NCBI RefSeq assembly: GCF_035195345.1 | Contig: NZ_CP136574.1 | Location: 1,240,001-1,304,000 of the forward strand | Direction: 5' to 3' | Length of the DNA: 64,000 nt | Source: Flavobacterium sp. | GTDB taxonomy: Bacteria > Bacteroidota > Bacteroidia > Flavobacteriales > Flavobacteriaceae | The notes under the pieces: model-generated | Told to the model about the DNA's origin: nothing | Seen by the model: the letters and a program-made list of their open reading frames with translations, nothing else | Databases searched by the model: none | Shown here: positions 17,155 through 25,379 of the stretch, one piece after another | Layout: every line of letters begins with the position of its first letter | Position numbering within the stretch: position 1 is the stretch's first letter | Translations under genes and position numbers: made by a program

Positions 17155-18672
17155 ATGAACAAAAAAGTAATTTTAATGATTTTAGATGGTTGGGGAAAAT
17201 CGCCCGACCCAAAAGTTTCTGCAATAGATAACGCGAATACTCCTTTTATTGATAGTTTATATACCAAATATGCAAATGCACAATTAAGAACAGATGGCTT
17301 AAACGTAGGTTTGCCTGAAGGTCAAATGGGAAATTCTGAAGTTGGCCATATGAATTTAGGCGCTGGACGAATTGTATATCAAGATCTAGCCAAACTTAAT
17401 TTAGCCGTTGAAAACAAAACCATGAGTCAGGAAAGACCGCTTATGGACGCTTTTAATTATGCAACTAAGAACAACAAATCGATTCATTTTTTAGGATTAG
17501 TTTCTGATGGCGGAGTGCATTCTCACACATCACATTTACGAGGTTTAATTGATGTAGCTCAAGAAAAGGGTGTTCAAAACATGTTTGTTCATGCATTTAC
17601 AGACGGAAGAGATGTTGATCCAAAATCAGGAGCAAAATACATTTCAGATCTAGAAAAATATTTACAAAACACTAACTCAAAATTAGCTTCCGTGATTGGA
17701 AGATATTATGCAATGGATAGAGACAAACGTTGGGAACGTGTAAAACTGGCTTATGATTTGGTTGTTAATGCAGAAGGGACTCATTCCAAAAATGCAGTAG
17801 CAAGTATCAATGAAAGTTATTCCAAAGACGTTACTGACGAATTTATTCATCCTATTGTGATGGTTGACGAAAGCAACAATCCAATTGCAAAAATTCAAGA
17901 CGATGATGTAGTAATTTTCTTCAACTTTAGAACCGATAGAGGAAGAGAATTAACGGAAGTTTTATCCCAAAAAGATTTCCACGAATTCAATATGCATAAA
18001 TTGAATTTGTATTATGTTACCATGACCAATTATGATGAAACGTATAAAAATGTTCATGTAATTTATGACAAAGACAATGTAACAGAAACCTTAGGTGAAG
18101 TACTTGAAAAAGCTAATAAAAAACAAATTCGTATTGCCGAAACCGAGAAATATCCGCACGTTACGTTTTTCTTTTCTGGCGGAAGAGAAGAACCATTTGT
18201 AGGCGAAACACGTATTTTAAAAAATTCTCCAAAAGTTGCAACATACGATTTACAGCCCGAAATGAGTGCTTTTGAACTAAAAGATGCTTTAGTCACAGAA
18301 TTAAAAAAGAAGGAAGTTGATTTTGTATGCCTTAATTTTGCCAATGGCGATATGGTAGGACACACCGGTGTTATGGAGGCAGCAATTAAAGCCTGCGAAG
18401 CAGTTGATACTTGTGTAAAAGAAGTAGTTGAAACAGCATTAGAAAACAACTATACTACAATTATCATCGCTGATCACGGAAATTGTGAAACAATGATTAA
18501 TCCTGACGGTTCTCCAAATACTGCACACACAACAAATCCTGTTCCTATTATTCTGGTTGACAAAGACCTAAAAAAGATTAATAATGGTGTTCTTGGCGAT
18601 ATTGCACCTACTATTTTAGAATTAATGGGAATTCAAAAACCCGAAGTCATGACATGTAAATCATTACTGTAA
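17155..18672 (+). CDS. gpmI: 2,3-bisphosphoglycerate-independent phosphoglycerate mutase
   Basis: 505 residues from the ATG at 17155. This cytoplasmic glycolytic and gluconeogenic enzyme interconverts 3- and 2-phosphoglycerate through a phosphoserine. MILDGWG supplies a metal-binding Asp, and the nucleophile is Ser61 in MGNSEVGH. Further metal ligands lie in NFRTDRGREL, NFANGDMVGHTG and IADHGNCE. The length is typical for the Mn-dependent GpmI family. The frame is open upstream to 17017, but that part overlaps the DUF5916 gene and contains the promoter. Confidence 0.97.
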   Translation: MNKKVILMILDGWGKSPDPKVSAIDNANTPFIDSLYTKYANAQLRTDGLNVGLPEGQMGNSEVGHMNLGAGRIVYQDLAKLNLAVENKTMSQERPLMDAFNYATKNNKSIHFLGLVSDGGVHSHTSHLRGLIDVAQEKGVQNMFVHAFTDGRDVDPKSGAKYISDLEKYLQNTNSKLASVIGRYYAMDRDKRWERVKLAYDLVVNAEGTHSKNAVASINESYSKDVTDEFIHPIVMVDESNNPIAKIQDDDVVIFFNFRTDRGRELTEVLSQKDFHEFNMHKLNLYYVTMTNYDETYKNVHVIYDKDNVTETLGEVLEKANKKQIRIAETEKYPHVTFFFSGGREEPFVGETRILKNSPKVATYDLQPEMSAFELKDALVTELKKKEVDFVCLNFANGDMVGHTGVMEAAIKACEAVDTCVKEVVETALENNYTTIIIADHGNCETMINPDGSPNTAHTTNPVPIILVDKDLKKINNGVLGDIAPTILELMGIQKPEVMTCKSLL

Positions 18673-18742
18673 TTATATAAATTATTTGTTTACTTTTTAT
18701 AAAAAAATGTTAAACAATTTTTATTTTAAATATAATTTTAAA

Positions 18743-18750
18743 TATATTTG
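18743..18750 (+). promoter_or_regulatory. -7 box TATATTTG of the 18773 lipoprotein gene
   Basis: A perfect TAnnTTTG match 22 bp before the ATG. Confidence 0.55.
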
Positions 18751-18772
18751 AAAAAAATTAAATAGCATTATT

Positions 18773-19789
18773 ATGAAAAAATTAAAACTTATTTTAATAC
18801 TTTTTGCTGCTTCAGCATTAATTTTCCAATCGTGTTCTAGTAATGAAGATTCATTAGAAATCGAAAAAAGTTCGGCTTTACGAATGTTCTTGAGAGAAAT
18901 GAAAGTTGCCAATAATATTTCTGGAAGAACTTCGAGCGACGATTCAAACATGTGCTTTGAATTTGTTTATCCATTGACACTTTCATATAATAATGGAACA
19001 ACTATTACTGTATCAAGTCAAGTAGAATTGTTTTCGATATTAGAAAACGAAACGGATGTATTATATATTGAAGGAATTTCATTTCCGTTTGACATTATAG
19101 TTGCAGGAAGCACATCTCCTATAACTATCACTAGCGAAGAAGGCTTTTGGAATATAATCCAAGCATGTGACATGGACACCTATGACGATGTTATAGGAGA
19201 AGGCCCATGCTACACTTTCGTTTACCCGTTTTCGTTAATGACAATCAATAATCAAGTTATTGTTATTTCTAGCGAAGAAGCACTATATAATTTAATTGAC
19301 GATGACAATCAAGACAATTATATTATTGATTTTGTATATCCATTTTCAGTACTATCAAACAATGAAATTATTCAAATTAACAATTCTTATGAATACGAAC
19401 AATTAATCAATAATTGTGTTTCTTCTAATTGCAATTGTCCAGATGTTTATGAACCTGTTTGTGTAAATATTGGCGGGCAAGTAATCGAATTTCCAAATGC
19501 TTGTAATGCTGAATGTGCTGGATTTTCATCTGATGACTTTGTTGACACTTTTGATAATATTTTAGATAGTTGTTTAAACATATCCTATCCTGTTCAGGTA
19601 CAATATAATGGTGCTGTTGCTACCGCTCAAAACGATGATGAATTGTTACAATTATACAACCCAAACCAAAATTATCTACCATTATTTAATTATCCTATTA
19701 TAGTTTCATTCGATGATAATCCATCTGAAACTTATTCAATTTTGAATGAGGAACCACTTATTGAATTAATTAATTTGCATTGTAATTAA
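18773..19789 (+). CDS. Repeat-built lipoprotein with an embedded Kazal-like module
   Basis: 338 residues. The lipoprotein signal is LILFAASALIFQSC (Cys21). The mature part is built from about six diverged modules of roughly 40 residues starting near 61, 105, 146, 184, 268 and 304, each with a FVYPhxh strand, a short polar loop, an I/V-rich strand and an acidic helix (for example CYTFVYPFSLMTINNQ, CLNISYPVQVQYNG). Between the fourth and fifth modules (about residues 218-252) lies a Cys-rich insert, CNCPDVYEPVC then FPNACNAECAGF. It follows the Kazal pattern CxCPxxYxPVC...NxCxAxCxG. Serine-protease inhibition is possible but not shown. It is likely on the cell surface or in the periplasm. Confidence 0.82.
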   Translation: MKKLKLILILFAASALIFQSCSSNEDSLEIEKSSALRMFLREMKVANNISGRTSSDDSNMCFEFVYPLTLSYNNGTTITVSSQVELFSILENETDVLYIEGISFPFDIIVAGSTSPITITSEEGFWNIIQACDMDTYDDVIGEGPCYTFVYPFSLMTINNQVIVISSEEALYNLIDDDNQDNYIIDFVYPFSVLSNNEIIQINNSYEYEQLINNCVSSNCNCPDVYEPVCVNIGGQVIEFPNACNAECAGFSSDDFVDTFDNILDSCLNISYPVQVQYNGAVATAQNDDELLQLYNPNQNYLPLFNYPIIVSFDDNPSETYSILNEEPLIELINLHCN

Positions 19790-19857
19790 ACCAAAAAATA
19801 TTAAAGACTAGTCCAAAAAAAATCAATACAGATTTAATTAGTCAAAATAATAAATTA

Positions 19858-19890
19858 AACACTTGTAAAACTTTTTACAAGTGTTTTTTA
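19858..19890 (+). terminator. Terminator of the Kazal-repeat lipoprotein gene
   Basis: AACACTTGTAA at 19858-19868 pairs with TTACAAGTGTT at 19875-19885 and is followed by a run of T to 19889. Confidence 0.88.
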
Positions 19891-20209
19891 TTTTATAGAT
19901 TATAATTTAGGCTTTTAAACTATTGATTTGTTCATAGCATTTGATCAGAGCGCAATTCTTTTCTCATAATAAATTTCATAGTTTCTTTTATTATTTGTTT
20001 CATAATTGATAATTCTCTTGGTATTTATCAAAGTATAATTCTTTTTTAAAAATACAATTAATTCGTTCTTGATTTTTTCATAAATATTATTCTGTATAAG
20101 TATTCTAGGACTTGATAAATCATAACTCAAAACCCGATTTTCTCGTGATTTGAGTTATTGCGATTTCTAAAATAAAAGTTAAACTTTTTTATATTGATAG
20201 TATTACTAT

Positions 20210-20217
20210 TATATTTG
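20210..20217 (+). promoter_or_regulatory. -7 box TATATTTG of the TetR-ABC-HlyD-TolC operon
   Basis: A perfect TAnnTTTG match 19 bp before the TetR ATG at 20237. No obvious palindromic operator is visible around it. Confidence 0.55.
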
Positions 20218-20236
20218 CGCTATTAAAATACAAATT

Positions 20237-20908
20237 ATGCCTAATTTACTTTCAAATGTAAAAATTACAATTAATGAAAAACTATATGTTAAAGATCCTG
20301 AGACATCAGAATTGGGTAGAAACATATTAAAAAATAGTATTCTGTTAATTGACGAAATTGGCTTTGAAGCATTTACTTTCAAAAAATTGGGAGAAAAAAT
20401 ACAATCCAATGAAAGTTCAATTTATCGCTATTTTGAAAACAAACACAAATTACTAGTATACCTTTCTTCTTGGTATTGGTCATGGATAGAATACAATTTA
20501 GTTTTTGCAACACATAACATTACCAATCCCGAAGAAAAATTAATCATCAGCCTTAAAATAATAACTCAAAACATTGTAGACGATAAAAACACGCCACATA
20601 TTGATGAGTCTATTTTAAATAGGATTATAATATCTGATTTTTCAAAAACATTACTAACAAAAGACGTTGATGAAGAAAACAAAGAAGGTTTTTTCTTAGT
20701 ATACAAACGTTTAATATATCGTTTAACAGAAACCATAAGTTTAGTAAATCCAAATTATCCTTATGCAAAAAGTCTAGCGTCATCAATAGTTCAAGGAGCC
20801 TTACACCAACACTATTTGAAAGACCACTTTAAAACCATTACTAACTTATCTGAAAAAGATTGCTTGTCTGACTTTTATATTGATATGATCAAAAAAACAT
20901 TATTATGA
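20237..20908 (+). CDS. TetR/AcrR-family transcriptional regulator
   Basis: 223 residues. An unusual N-terminal stretch of about 28 residues precedes the DNA-binding domain. The TetR helix-turn-helix is at about 40-75: IGFEAFTFKKLGEKIQSNES then SIYRYFENKHKLL, the classic SxxxxYxxFxxKxxLL end. The C-terminal ligand-binding half (residues 85-223) is helical and not recognisable further. It is the first gene of a four-gene operon, and its stop overlaps the ABC gene start by 4 bp (ATGA). It probably regulates the export operon in response to an unknown ligand. Confidence 0.9.
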   Translation: MPNLLSNVKITINEKLYVKDPETSELGRNILKNSILLIDEIGFEAFTFKKLGEKIQSNESSIYRYFENKHKLLVYLSSWYWSWIEYNLVFATHNITNPEEKLIISLKIITQNIVDDKNTPHIDESILNRIIISDFSKTLLTKDVDEENKEGFFLVYKRLIYRLTETISLVNPNYPYAKSLASSIVQGALHQHYLKDHFKTITNLSEKDCLSDFYIDMIKKTLL

Positions 20909-22566
20909 CACCATTAAAAAGATTTAAAAACTTAATTTACAATGATAAACAAGATGTTTATCAACTATTAATTTACGCAGTTTTAGCGGGTTTAATTAGT
21001 TTGTCAATTCCATTAGGTATTCAATCAATTGTAAATTTTATTCAAGCAGGACAAGTTAGTACCTCTTGGATTGTATTAGTGTTCATTGTTGTTGTTGGTG
21101 TTGCTTTCGTTGGCGTGTTAAAAATCATGCAATTTAGAATTACAGAAAACCTTCAACAAAAAATATTTGTTCGTTCCTCGTTTGAATTTGCTTACCGATT
21201 TCCAAACATTAAATTTAACCAGTTATACAATTTTTCGCCACCCGAACTTGCGAATCGATTTTTTGACACATTAACTGTTCAAAAAGGTTTTTCAAAACTA
21301 ATTTTAGAAATTTCAACTGCGGCGTTACAAATCTTATTTGGTATTTTATTATTATCGGTTTATCACCCGTTTTTTATATTTTTTGGAATAATATTATTGT
21401 TTATGCTTTATATTATTTTTAAAATTAACTTCAATGAAGGCTTGGAAACCAGCTTAAAAGAATCAAAATACAAATATAAAGTTGCTCATTGGCTTCAAGA
21501 AATTGCAAGAAATCATTTAAGCTTTAAAAATGATAAAATATTTAATTTCTCATTACAAAAAAACGACAAGTTAGTTACAGAATATTTATCGCATAGAGAA
21601 AGTCATTTTAATGTATTAAAAAAACAATTCATTCAACTAACAGGTTTTAAAGTACTTATTACAGCAGGGCTGTTAATTATTGGTGGGATTTTAGTACTTA
21701 ACCAACAAATGAATATTGGTCAGTTTGTAGCTGCAGAAATTATTATCATTACCATTATTAGTGCTGTAGAAAAATTATTTTATGGATTAGAATTATTCTA
21801 TGATGTAACAACATCCTTAGAAAAACTTGGCACAGTAGTTGACTTAGAATTGGAAAGAGATAATTTGCCAAAAGAAGCTCGATACTACATGGAAAACGAT
21901 GAAATTTGCATAGAAGCAAAAAATATTTTCTACCAATTTCCAGATAGCGAAACAGCTGTTATTAATGGAATTGATTTAACAATTAACAAGAATGATCGCA
22001 TTTTAATTCAAGGAGAAAATGGTTCTGGAAAAACTACTTTACTACGTATTCTTTCAAGAATATTTGAACCTTCTGTTGGAACTGTTTTCTTAAACAATAC
22101 AAGTTATAAAAAATATTGTATTGAAGATTTTAGATCAAATATCGGAGTAATCAATATTGATGATAGTCCTTTTGAAGGAACAATTTTAGAAAACATTACT
22201 TGTAACAATCCAACCATAACAAAAAAAGAAATAAGCCACGTTCTAGAAAAATTAAAGCTAACAGAGTTGATTAAATCTTTACCTTTAGGGTTAGATACGC
22301 CAATGTTTTCGGGTGGAAAAAGAATAAATTCAGCTTCAATTCAAAAGATATTACTTGCAAGATGTGTTCTTACGAAACCTAAATTACTATTTTTAGAAGA
22401 ACCGGTTGAAAAATTAGACAAATTTTCTGCTGGCGAAATTATAGATTGGCTAACCGCTCCAGAACAACCTTGGACATTAATAGTTGTAGCAAAAGGCAAC
22501 TATTGGAAAGAAAAATGTTCAAGAATCATTACTTTAGAAAATGGTCAAATTAAAACCATAAAATAA
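20905..22566 (+). CDS. ABC exporter, fused membrane and ATPase domains, with degenerate ATPase motifs
   Basis: 553 residues: an exporter-type membrane domain with about six helices (residues 20-310), then a nucleotide-binding domain (about 340-553). Walker A is intact (GENGSGKTT at 370-378). Other motifs deviate: the ABC signature is FSGGK at 468-472 instead of LSGGQ, Walker B ends LLFLEEP (Glu498 where Asp is usual), the Q-loop segment IGVINIDD has no Gln, and the switch-histidine position reads VVAKGN, with no His. There is no peptidase domain at the N-terminus. With HlyD and TolC partners encoded 2 bp and about 1.35 kb downstream, it resembles a type I secretion transporter. The substrate is unknown. 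Confidence 0.88.
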   Translation: MTPLKRFKNLIYNDKQDVYQLLIYAVLAGLISLSIPLGIQSIVNFIQAGQVSTSWIVLVFIVVVGVAFVGVLKIMQFRITENLQQKIFVRSSFEFAYRFPNIKFNQLYNFSPPELANRFFDTLTVQKGFSKLILEISTAALQILFGILLLSVYHPFFIFFGIILLFMLYIIFKINFNEGLETSLKESKYKYKVAHWLQEIARNHLSFKNDKIFNFSLQKNDKLVTEYLSHRESHFNVLKKQFIQLTGFKVLITAGLLIIGGILVLNQQMNIGQFVAAEIIIITIISAVEKLFYGLELFYDVTTSLEKLGTVVDLELERDNLPKEARYYMENDEICIEAKNIFYQFPDSETAVINGIDLTINKNDRILIQGENGSGKTTLLRILSRIFEPSVGTVFLNNTSYKKYCIEDFRSNIGVINIDDSPFEGTILENITCNNPTITKKEISHVLEKLKLTELIKSLPLGLDTPMFSGGKRINSASIQKILLARCVLTKPKLLFLEEPVEKLDKFSAGEIIDWLTAPEQPWTLIVVAKGNYWKEKCSRIITLENGQIKTIK

Positions 22567-22568
22567 TC

Positions 22569-23915
22569 ATGTTAAATATTACAGAAAATAGAGTTGAAAA
22601 ATGGATTGACATGAATCAATTCAAATCGGCAAAGATATTTGAAGACAACAAAGGCTATCGCATGGTTAAAAAAACCATTTGGATTTTAGGATTATTATTG
22701 TTGGTTTTTTTATTCTTACCCTGGACACAAAATGTTTCTGGTGCTGGTTCGGTAACAACTTTAAAACCCAACCAAAGACCACAAACAGTTCAATCTGCCA
22801 TTGCGGGAAGAATTGAAAAATGGTATGTAAATGAAGGTGATTATGTAAAAAAAGGTGATACAATCCTATTTATTTCAGAGATAAAAGAAGATTATTTAGA
22901 TCCAAATTTAGTAGAAAACACAGGCAAGCAAGTTGATGCTAAAGTAAGCTCTGCCTCTTCATATGCCTCAAAAGTGAAAGCGTTAGAAAATCAAATTGGC
23001 GCTATTGACAATGAAAGAGGATTAAAATTTAAACAAGCTCAAAACAAACTTATTCAAGCTAAATTAAAAGTTCAAAGTGATAGTATCGACTTAGAAGCCG
23101 TTAAAACACAATTAAAAATTGCTAAAACACAATATAATCGTTCTATCAACTTAAATAAAGAAGGCTTAAAACCATTGACAGACGTTGAGGAAAAAAGGGT
23201 AAAACTACAAGATACAGAGGCAAAAATAATTACTCAAGAAAACAAATATATTGCAGCTCAAAACGAAGTTTTAAATGCAAAAATGGAGCTGAATAGAATT
23301 TTAGCAGAGTATTCAGAAAAAGTAGCCAAAGCACAAAGTGATAAGCAAACGGCATTAAGTTCTCAATTTGATACTGAAGCACAAGTAAACAAACTTAAAA
23401 ATCAATATCAAAATTATCAAATCAGAAACGGAATGTATTACATTGTGGCTCCACAAAATGGCTATGTAAACCGAGCGTTACAAAGTGGAATTGGAGAAAC
23501 CATCAAAGAAGGCACTTCTATTGTAAGTATTATGCCTGCTAACTTTGATATTGCTGTGGAAACTTATATAAGTCCAGTAGATTTTCCATTAATACACAAA
23601 GGCGAAAAAGTAAGAGTATGGTTTGATGGATGGCCTTCAATTGTATTTAGCGGTTGGCCCGGTGCTTCTTTTGGAACTTTTGGAGGCGTTATTGTGGCTA
23701 AAGAAAACTTTATAAGTGAAAATGGAAAATATAGAGTTTTAATTGCTCCCGATAAAAATGACAAAGTATGGCCTAAACAATTAAGTATTGGAGCTGGAAC
23801 ACAAACCATAGCTTTATTAGATAATGTACCTATTTGGTTTGAAATTTGGAGAACACTTAATGGTTTTCCACCTAATTTTTATGAACCAACACCAACTGAA
23901 AAAACTAAAAAATAA
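22569..23915 (+). CDS. HlyD-family membrane fusion protein
   Basis: 448 residues. A cytoplasmic tail of about 35 residues is followed by one membrane helix (TIWILGLLLLVFLFLPW). A split lipoyl/barrel-sandwich domain comes next, with halves around residues 70-100 (AIAGRIEKWYVNEGDYVKKG) and 290-315 (YIVAPQNGYVNRAL). Between them lies a long coiled-coil hairpin (about 115-285), and a C-terminal beta domain closes the protein. It would bridge the ABC exporter to TolC across the periplasm. It starts 2 bp after the ABC gene stop, and its TAA overlaps the TolC ATG by one base, so the three components are translationally coupled. Confidence 0.92.
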   Translation: MLNITENRVEKWIDMNQFKSAKIFEDNKGYRMVKKTIWILGLLLLVFLFLPWTQNVSGAGSVTTLKPNQRPQTVQSAIAGRIEKWYVNEGDYVKKGDTILFISEIKEDYLDPNLVENTGKQVDAKVSSASSYASKVKALENQIGAIDNERGLKFKQAQNKLIQAKLKVQSDSIDLEAVKTQLKIAKTQYNRSINLNKEGLKPLTDVEEKRVKLQDTEAKIITQENKYIAAQNEVLNAKMELNRILAEYSEKVAKAQSDKQTALSSQFDTEAQVNKLKNQYQNYQIRNGMYYIVAPQNGYVNRALQSGIGETIKEGTSIVSIMPANFDIAVETYISPVDFPLIHKGEKVRVWFDGWPSIVFSGWPGASFGTFGGVIVAKENFISENGKYRVLIAPDKNDKVWPKQLSIGAGTQTIALLDNVPIWFEIWRTLNGFPPNFYEPTPTEKTKK

Positions 23916-25303
23916 TGAAATCGAAGCTAATTTATTTCATACTTTTCATTTGTAGCAATCTAAGTGTTTTTGGACAAAACACCATGACCGAATTTAGTTT
24001 TAATGAATTTTTAGGGTATGTAAAAAAATACCATCCATTGGTAAAACAAGCCGATTTAAAACTAAATGAAGCACAAGCTAATTTAATGCTAGCAAGAGGT
24101 GCTTTTGATCCAAAAATAGAAGTAGAATACAACGAAAAGCAATTTAAAACAAGTGAATATTATTCTATCTTAAACAGTAGTTTCAAAATTCCTACTTGGT
24201 ACGGAATTGAACTAAAGGCTGGATTTGATAACGCAGAAGGCATCTATGTAAATCCTGAAAACACGTTACCCAACAGTGGATTAACTTCACTAGGAATAGC
24301 CGTTCCTATTGGTCAAGGATTGTTCATCAATCAACGTATGACCGATATTAGAAAAGCTAAAATTGCTAGAAATTTAAATGCTGCCGAGCGAAATCTCCAA
24401 GCAATTGAAATTATTTATGAAGCTGCTGTTAGCTATATGAATTGGAAAAGAAGTTTTGAAGAAGTAAAACTCTATGAAAATTACATTCAAAACGCTTTAA
24501 TTAGATACAAAGGCATCGCTACTTTAATAAATGAAGGAGACAAACCTGCCATAGACAGTATAGAAGCTGGAATTGTGGTAAAAACACGCCAATTAAACTT
24601 AGAAGATGCTAAACTTAAACTCACTAAAGCTAAATTAGAATTATCTAATTATTTATGGTTAGAAAATAACATTCCACTAGAGTTAAATGATAATTTACGC
24701 CCCGAAGATTTTCTTACAAATACTATTAAAGAAACACTTCAAATTAACGAACTCGCTCCAATTGATTTAGACAATCATCCAAAAATTAAAGCCTTAGATG
24801 CAAAAATTGCAATGCTAAAAGTAGATCGAAAATTAAAAGCAAACGCACTCTTGCCTAAATTAGATTTAAGTTATAATTATTTATCTGAACCAAGTTATAT
24901 TGATAATTACCGTTTTGAAGATTATAAAATTGGCCTAAATTTTTCGTTCCCATTATTTCTTAGAAAAGAAAGAGGAAGTTTAAAACTAGCGGATTTAAAA
25001 ATTAAAGATTCAGAATTCAACTTACAATTTGAACGAAAAAATCTTGAAAACAAAATCAAATCGCAGCAACAAGAAATTGTTTCACTCGAAAAGCAACAAG
25101 ATTATAACGATAAATTAGTTAAAGACTTCACTAAACTACTAAATGCTGAAGATCGATTATTTGAAATGGGAGAAAGTTCTTTATTCATCATCAATTCTAG
25201 AGAGAATTCATTAGTAAGTTCACAACTAAACGAAATTGCTCTAGAAAATAGATATTTAAATGCTTTAATTAGCATTTACAAGACCTTAGCGAATCCAAAT
25301 TAA
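23915..25303 (+). CDS. TolC-family outer-membrane channel protein
   Basis: 462 residues with a signal peptide (residues 1-20, ending SNLSVFG). Two internally similar halves each carry long helices with the family patterns (YHPLVKQADLKLNEAQANLM near the start; HPKIKALDAKIAMLKVDRKL in the second half) and short barrel strands (GIAVPIGQGL, IGLNFSFPLFL). It would form the trimeric exit duct of the export complex. It is the last gene of the TetR-ABC-HlyD-TolC operon. No terminator is visible before the next gene 76 bp downstream, which has its own -7 box. Confidence 0.92.
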   Translation: MKSKLIYFILFICSNLSVFGQNTMTEFSFNEFLGYVKKYHPLVKQADLKLNEAQANLMLARGAFDPKIEVEYNEKQFKTSEYYSILNSSFKIPTWYGIELKAGFDNAEGIYVNPENTLPNSGLTSLGIAVPIGQGLFINQRMTDIRKAKIARNLNAAERNLQAIEIIYEAAVSYMNWKRSFEEVKLYENYIQNALIRYKGIATLINEGDKPAIDSIEAGIVVKTRQLNLEDAKLKLTKAKLELSNYLWLENNIPLELNDNLRPEDFLTNTIKETLQINELAPIDLDNHPKIKALDAKIAMLKVDRKLKANALLPKLDLSYNYLSEPSYIDNYRFEDYKIGLNFSFPLFLRKERGSLKLADLKIKDSEFNLQFERKNLENKIKSQQQEIVSLEKQQDYNDKLVKDFTKLLNAEDRLFEMGESSLFIINSRENSLVSSQLNEIALENRYLNALISIYKTLANPN

Positions 25304-25354
25304 AAACAAAACAAAACAAAAGGAAAGTGTTAATTATGTAACTTTAAAAATTAA

Positions 25355-25362
25355 TAAATTTG
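25355..25362 (+). promoter_or_regulatory. -7 box TAAATTTG of the T9SS type B protein gene
   Basis: A perfect TAnnTTTG match 17 bp before the ATG at 25380. Confidence 0.5.
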
Positions 25363-25379
25363 CCCCCCAAACTATAAAC

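Larger units (their letters stand above)
19790..20236. other. Intergenic region, mostly without identifiable content
   Basis: The left part holds the terminator described above and the right end holds the TetR-gene promoter. Between 19945 and 20130 the minus strand is open for about 61 codons with a Lys/Asn/Tyr-rich translation. It has no ATG (only a TTG) and no box upstream, so it is at best a remnant. Nothing else is visible. Confidence 0.5.

Noticed and set aside
19945..20130. 61-codon minus-strand frame in the gap before the TetR gene
   Set aside because: It has no ATG, no promoter box and no recognisable similarity; at best a relic.
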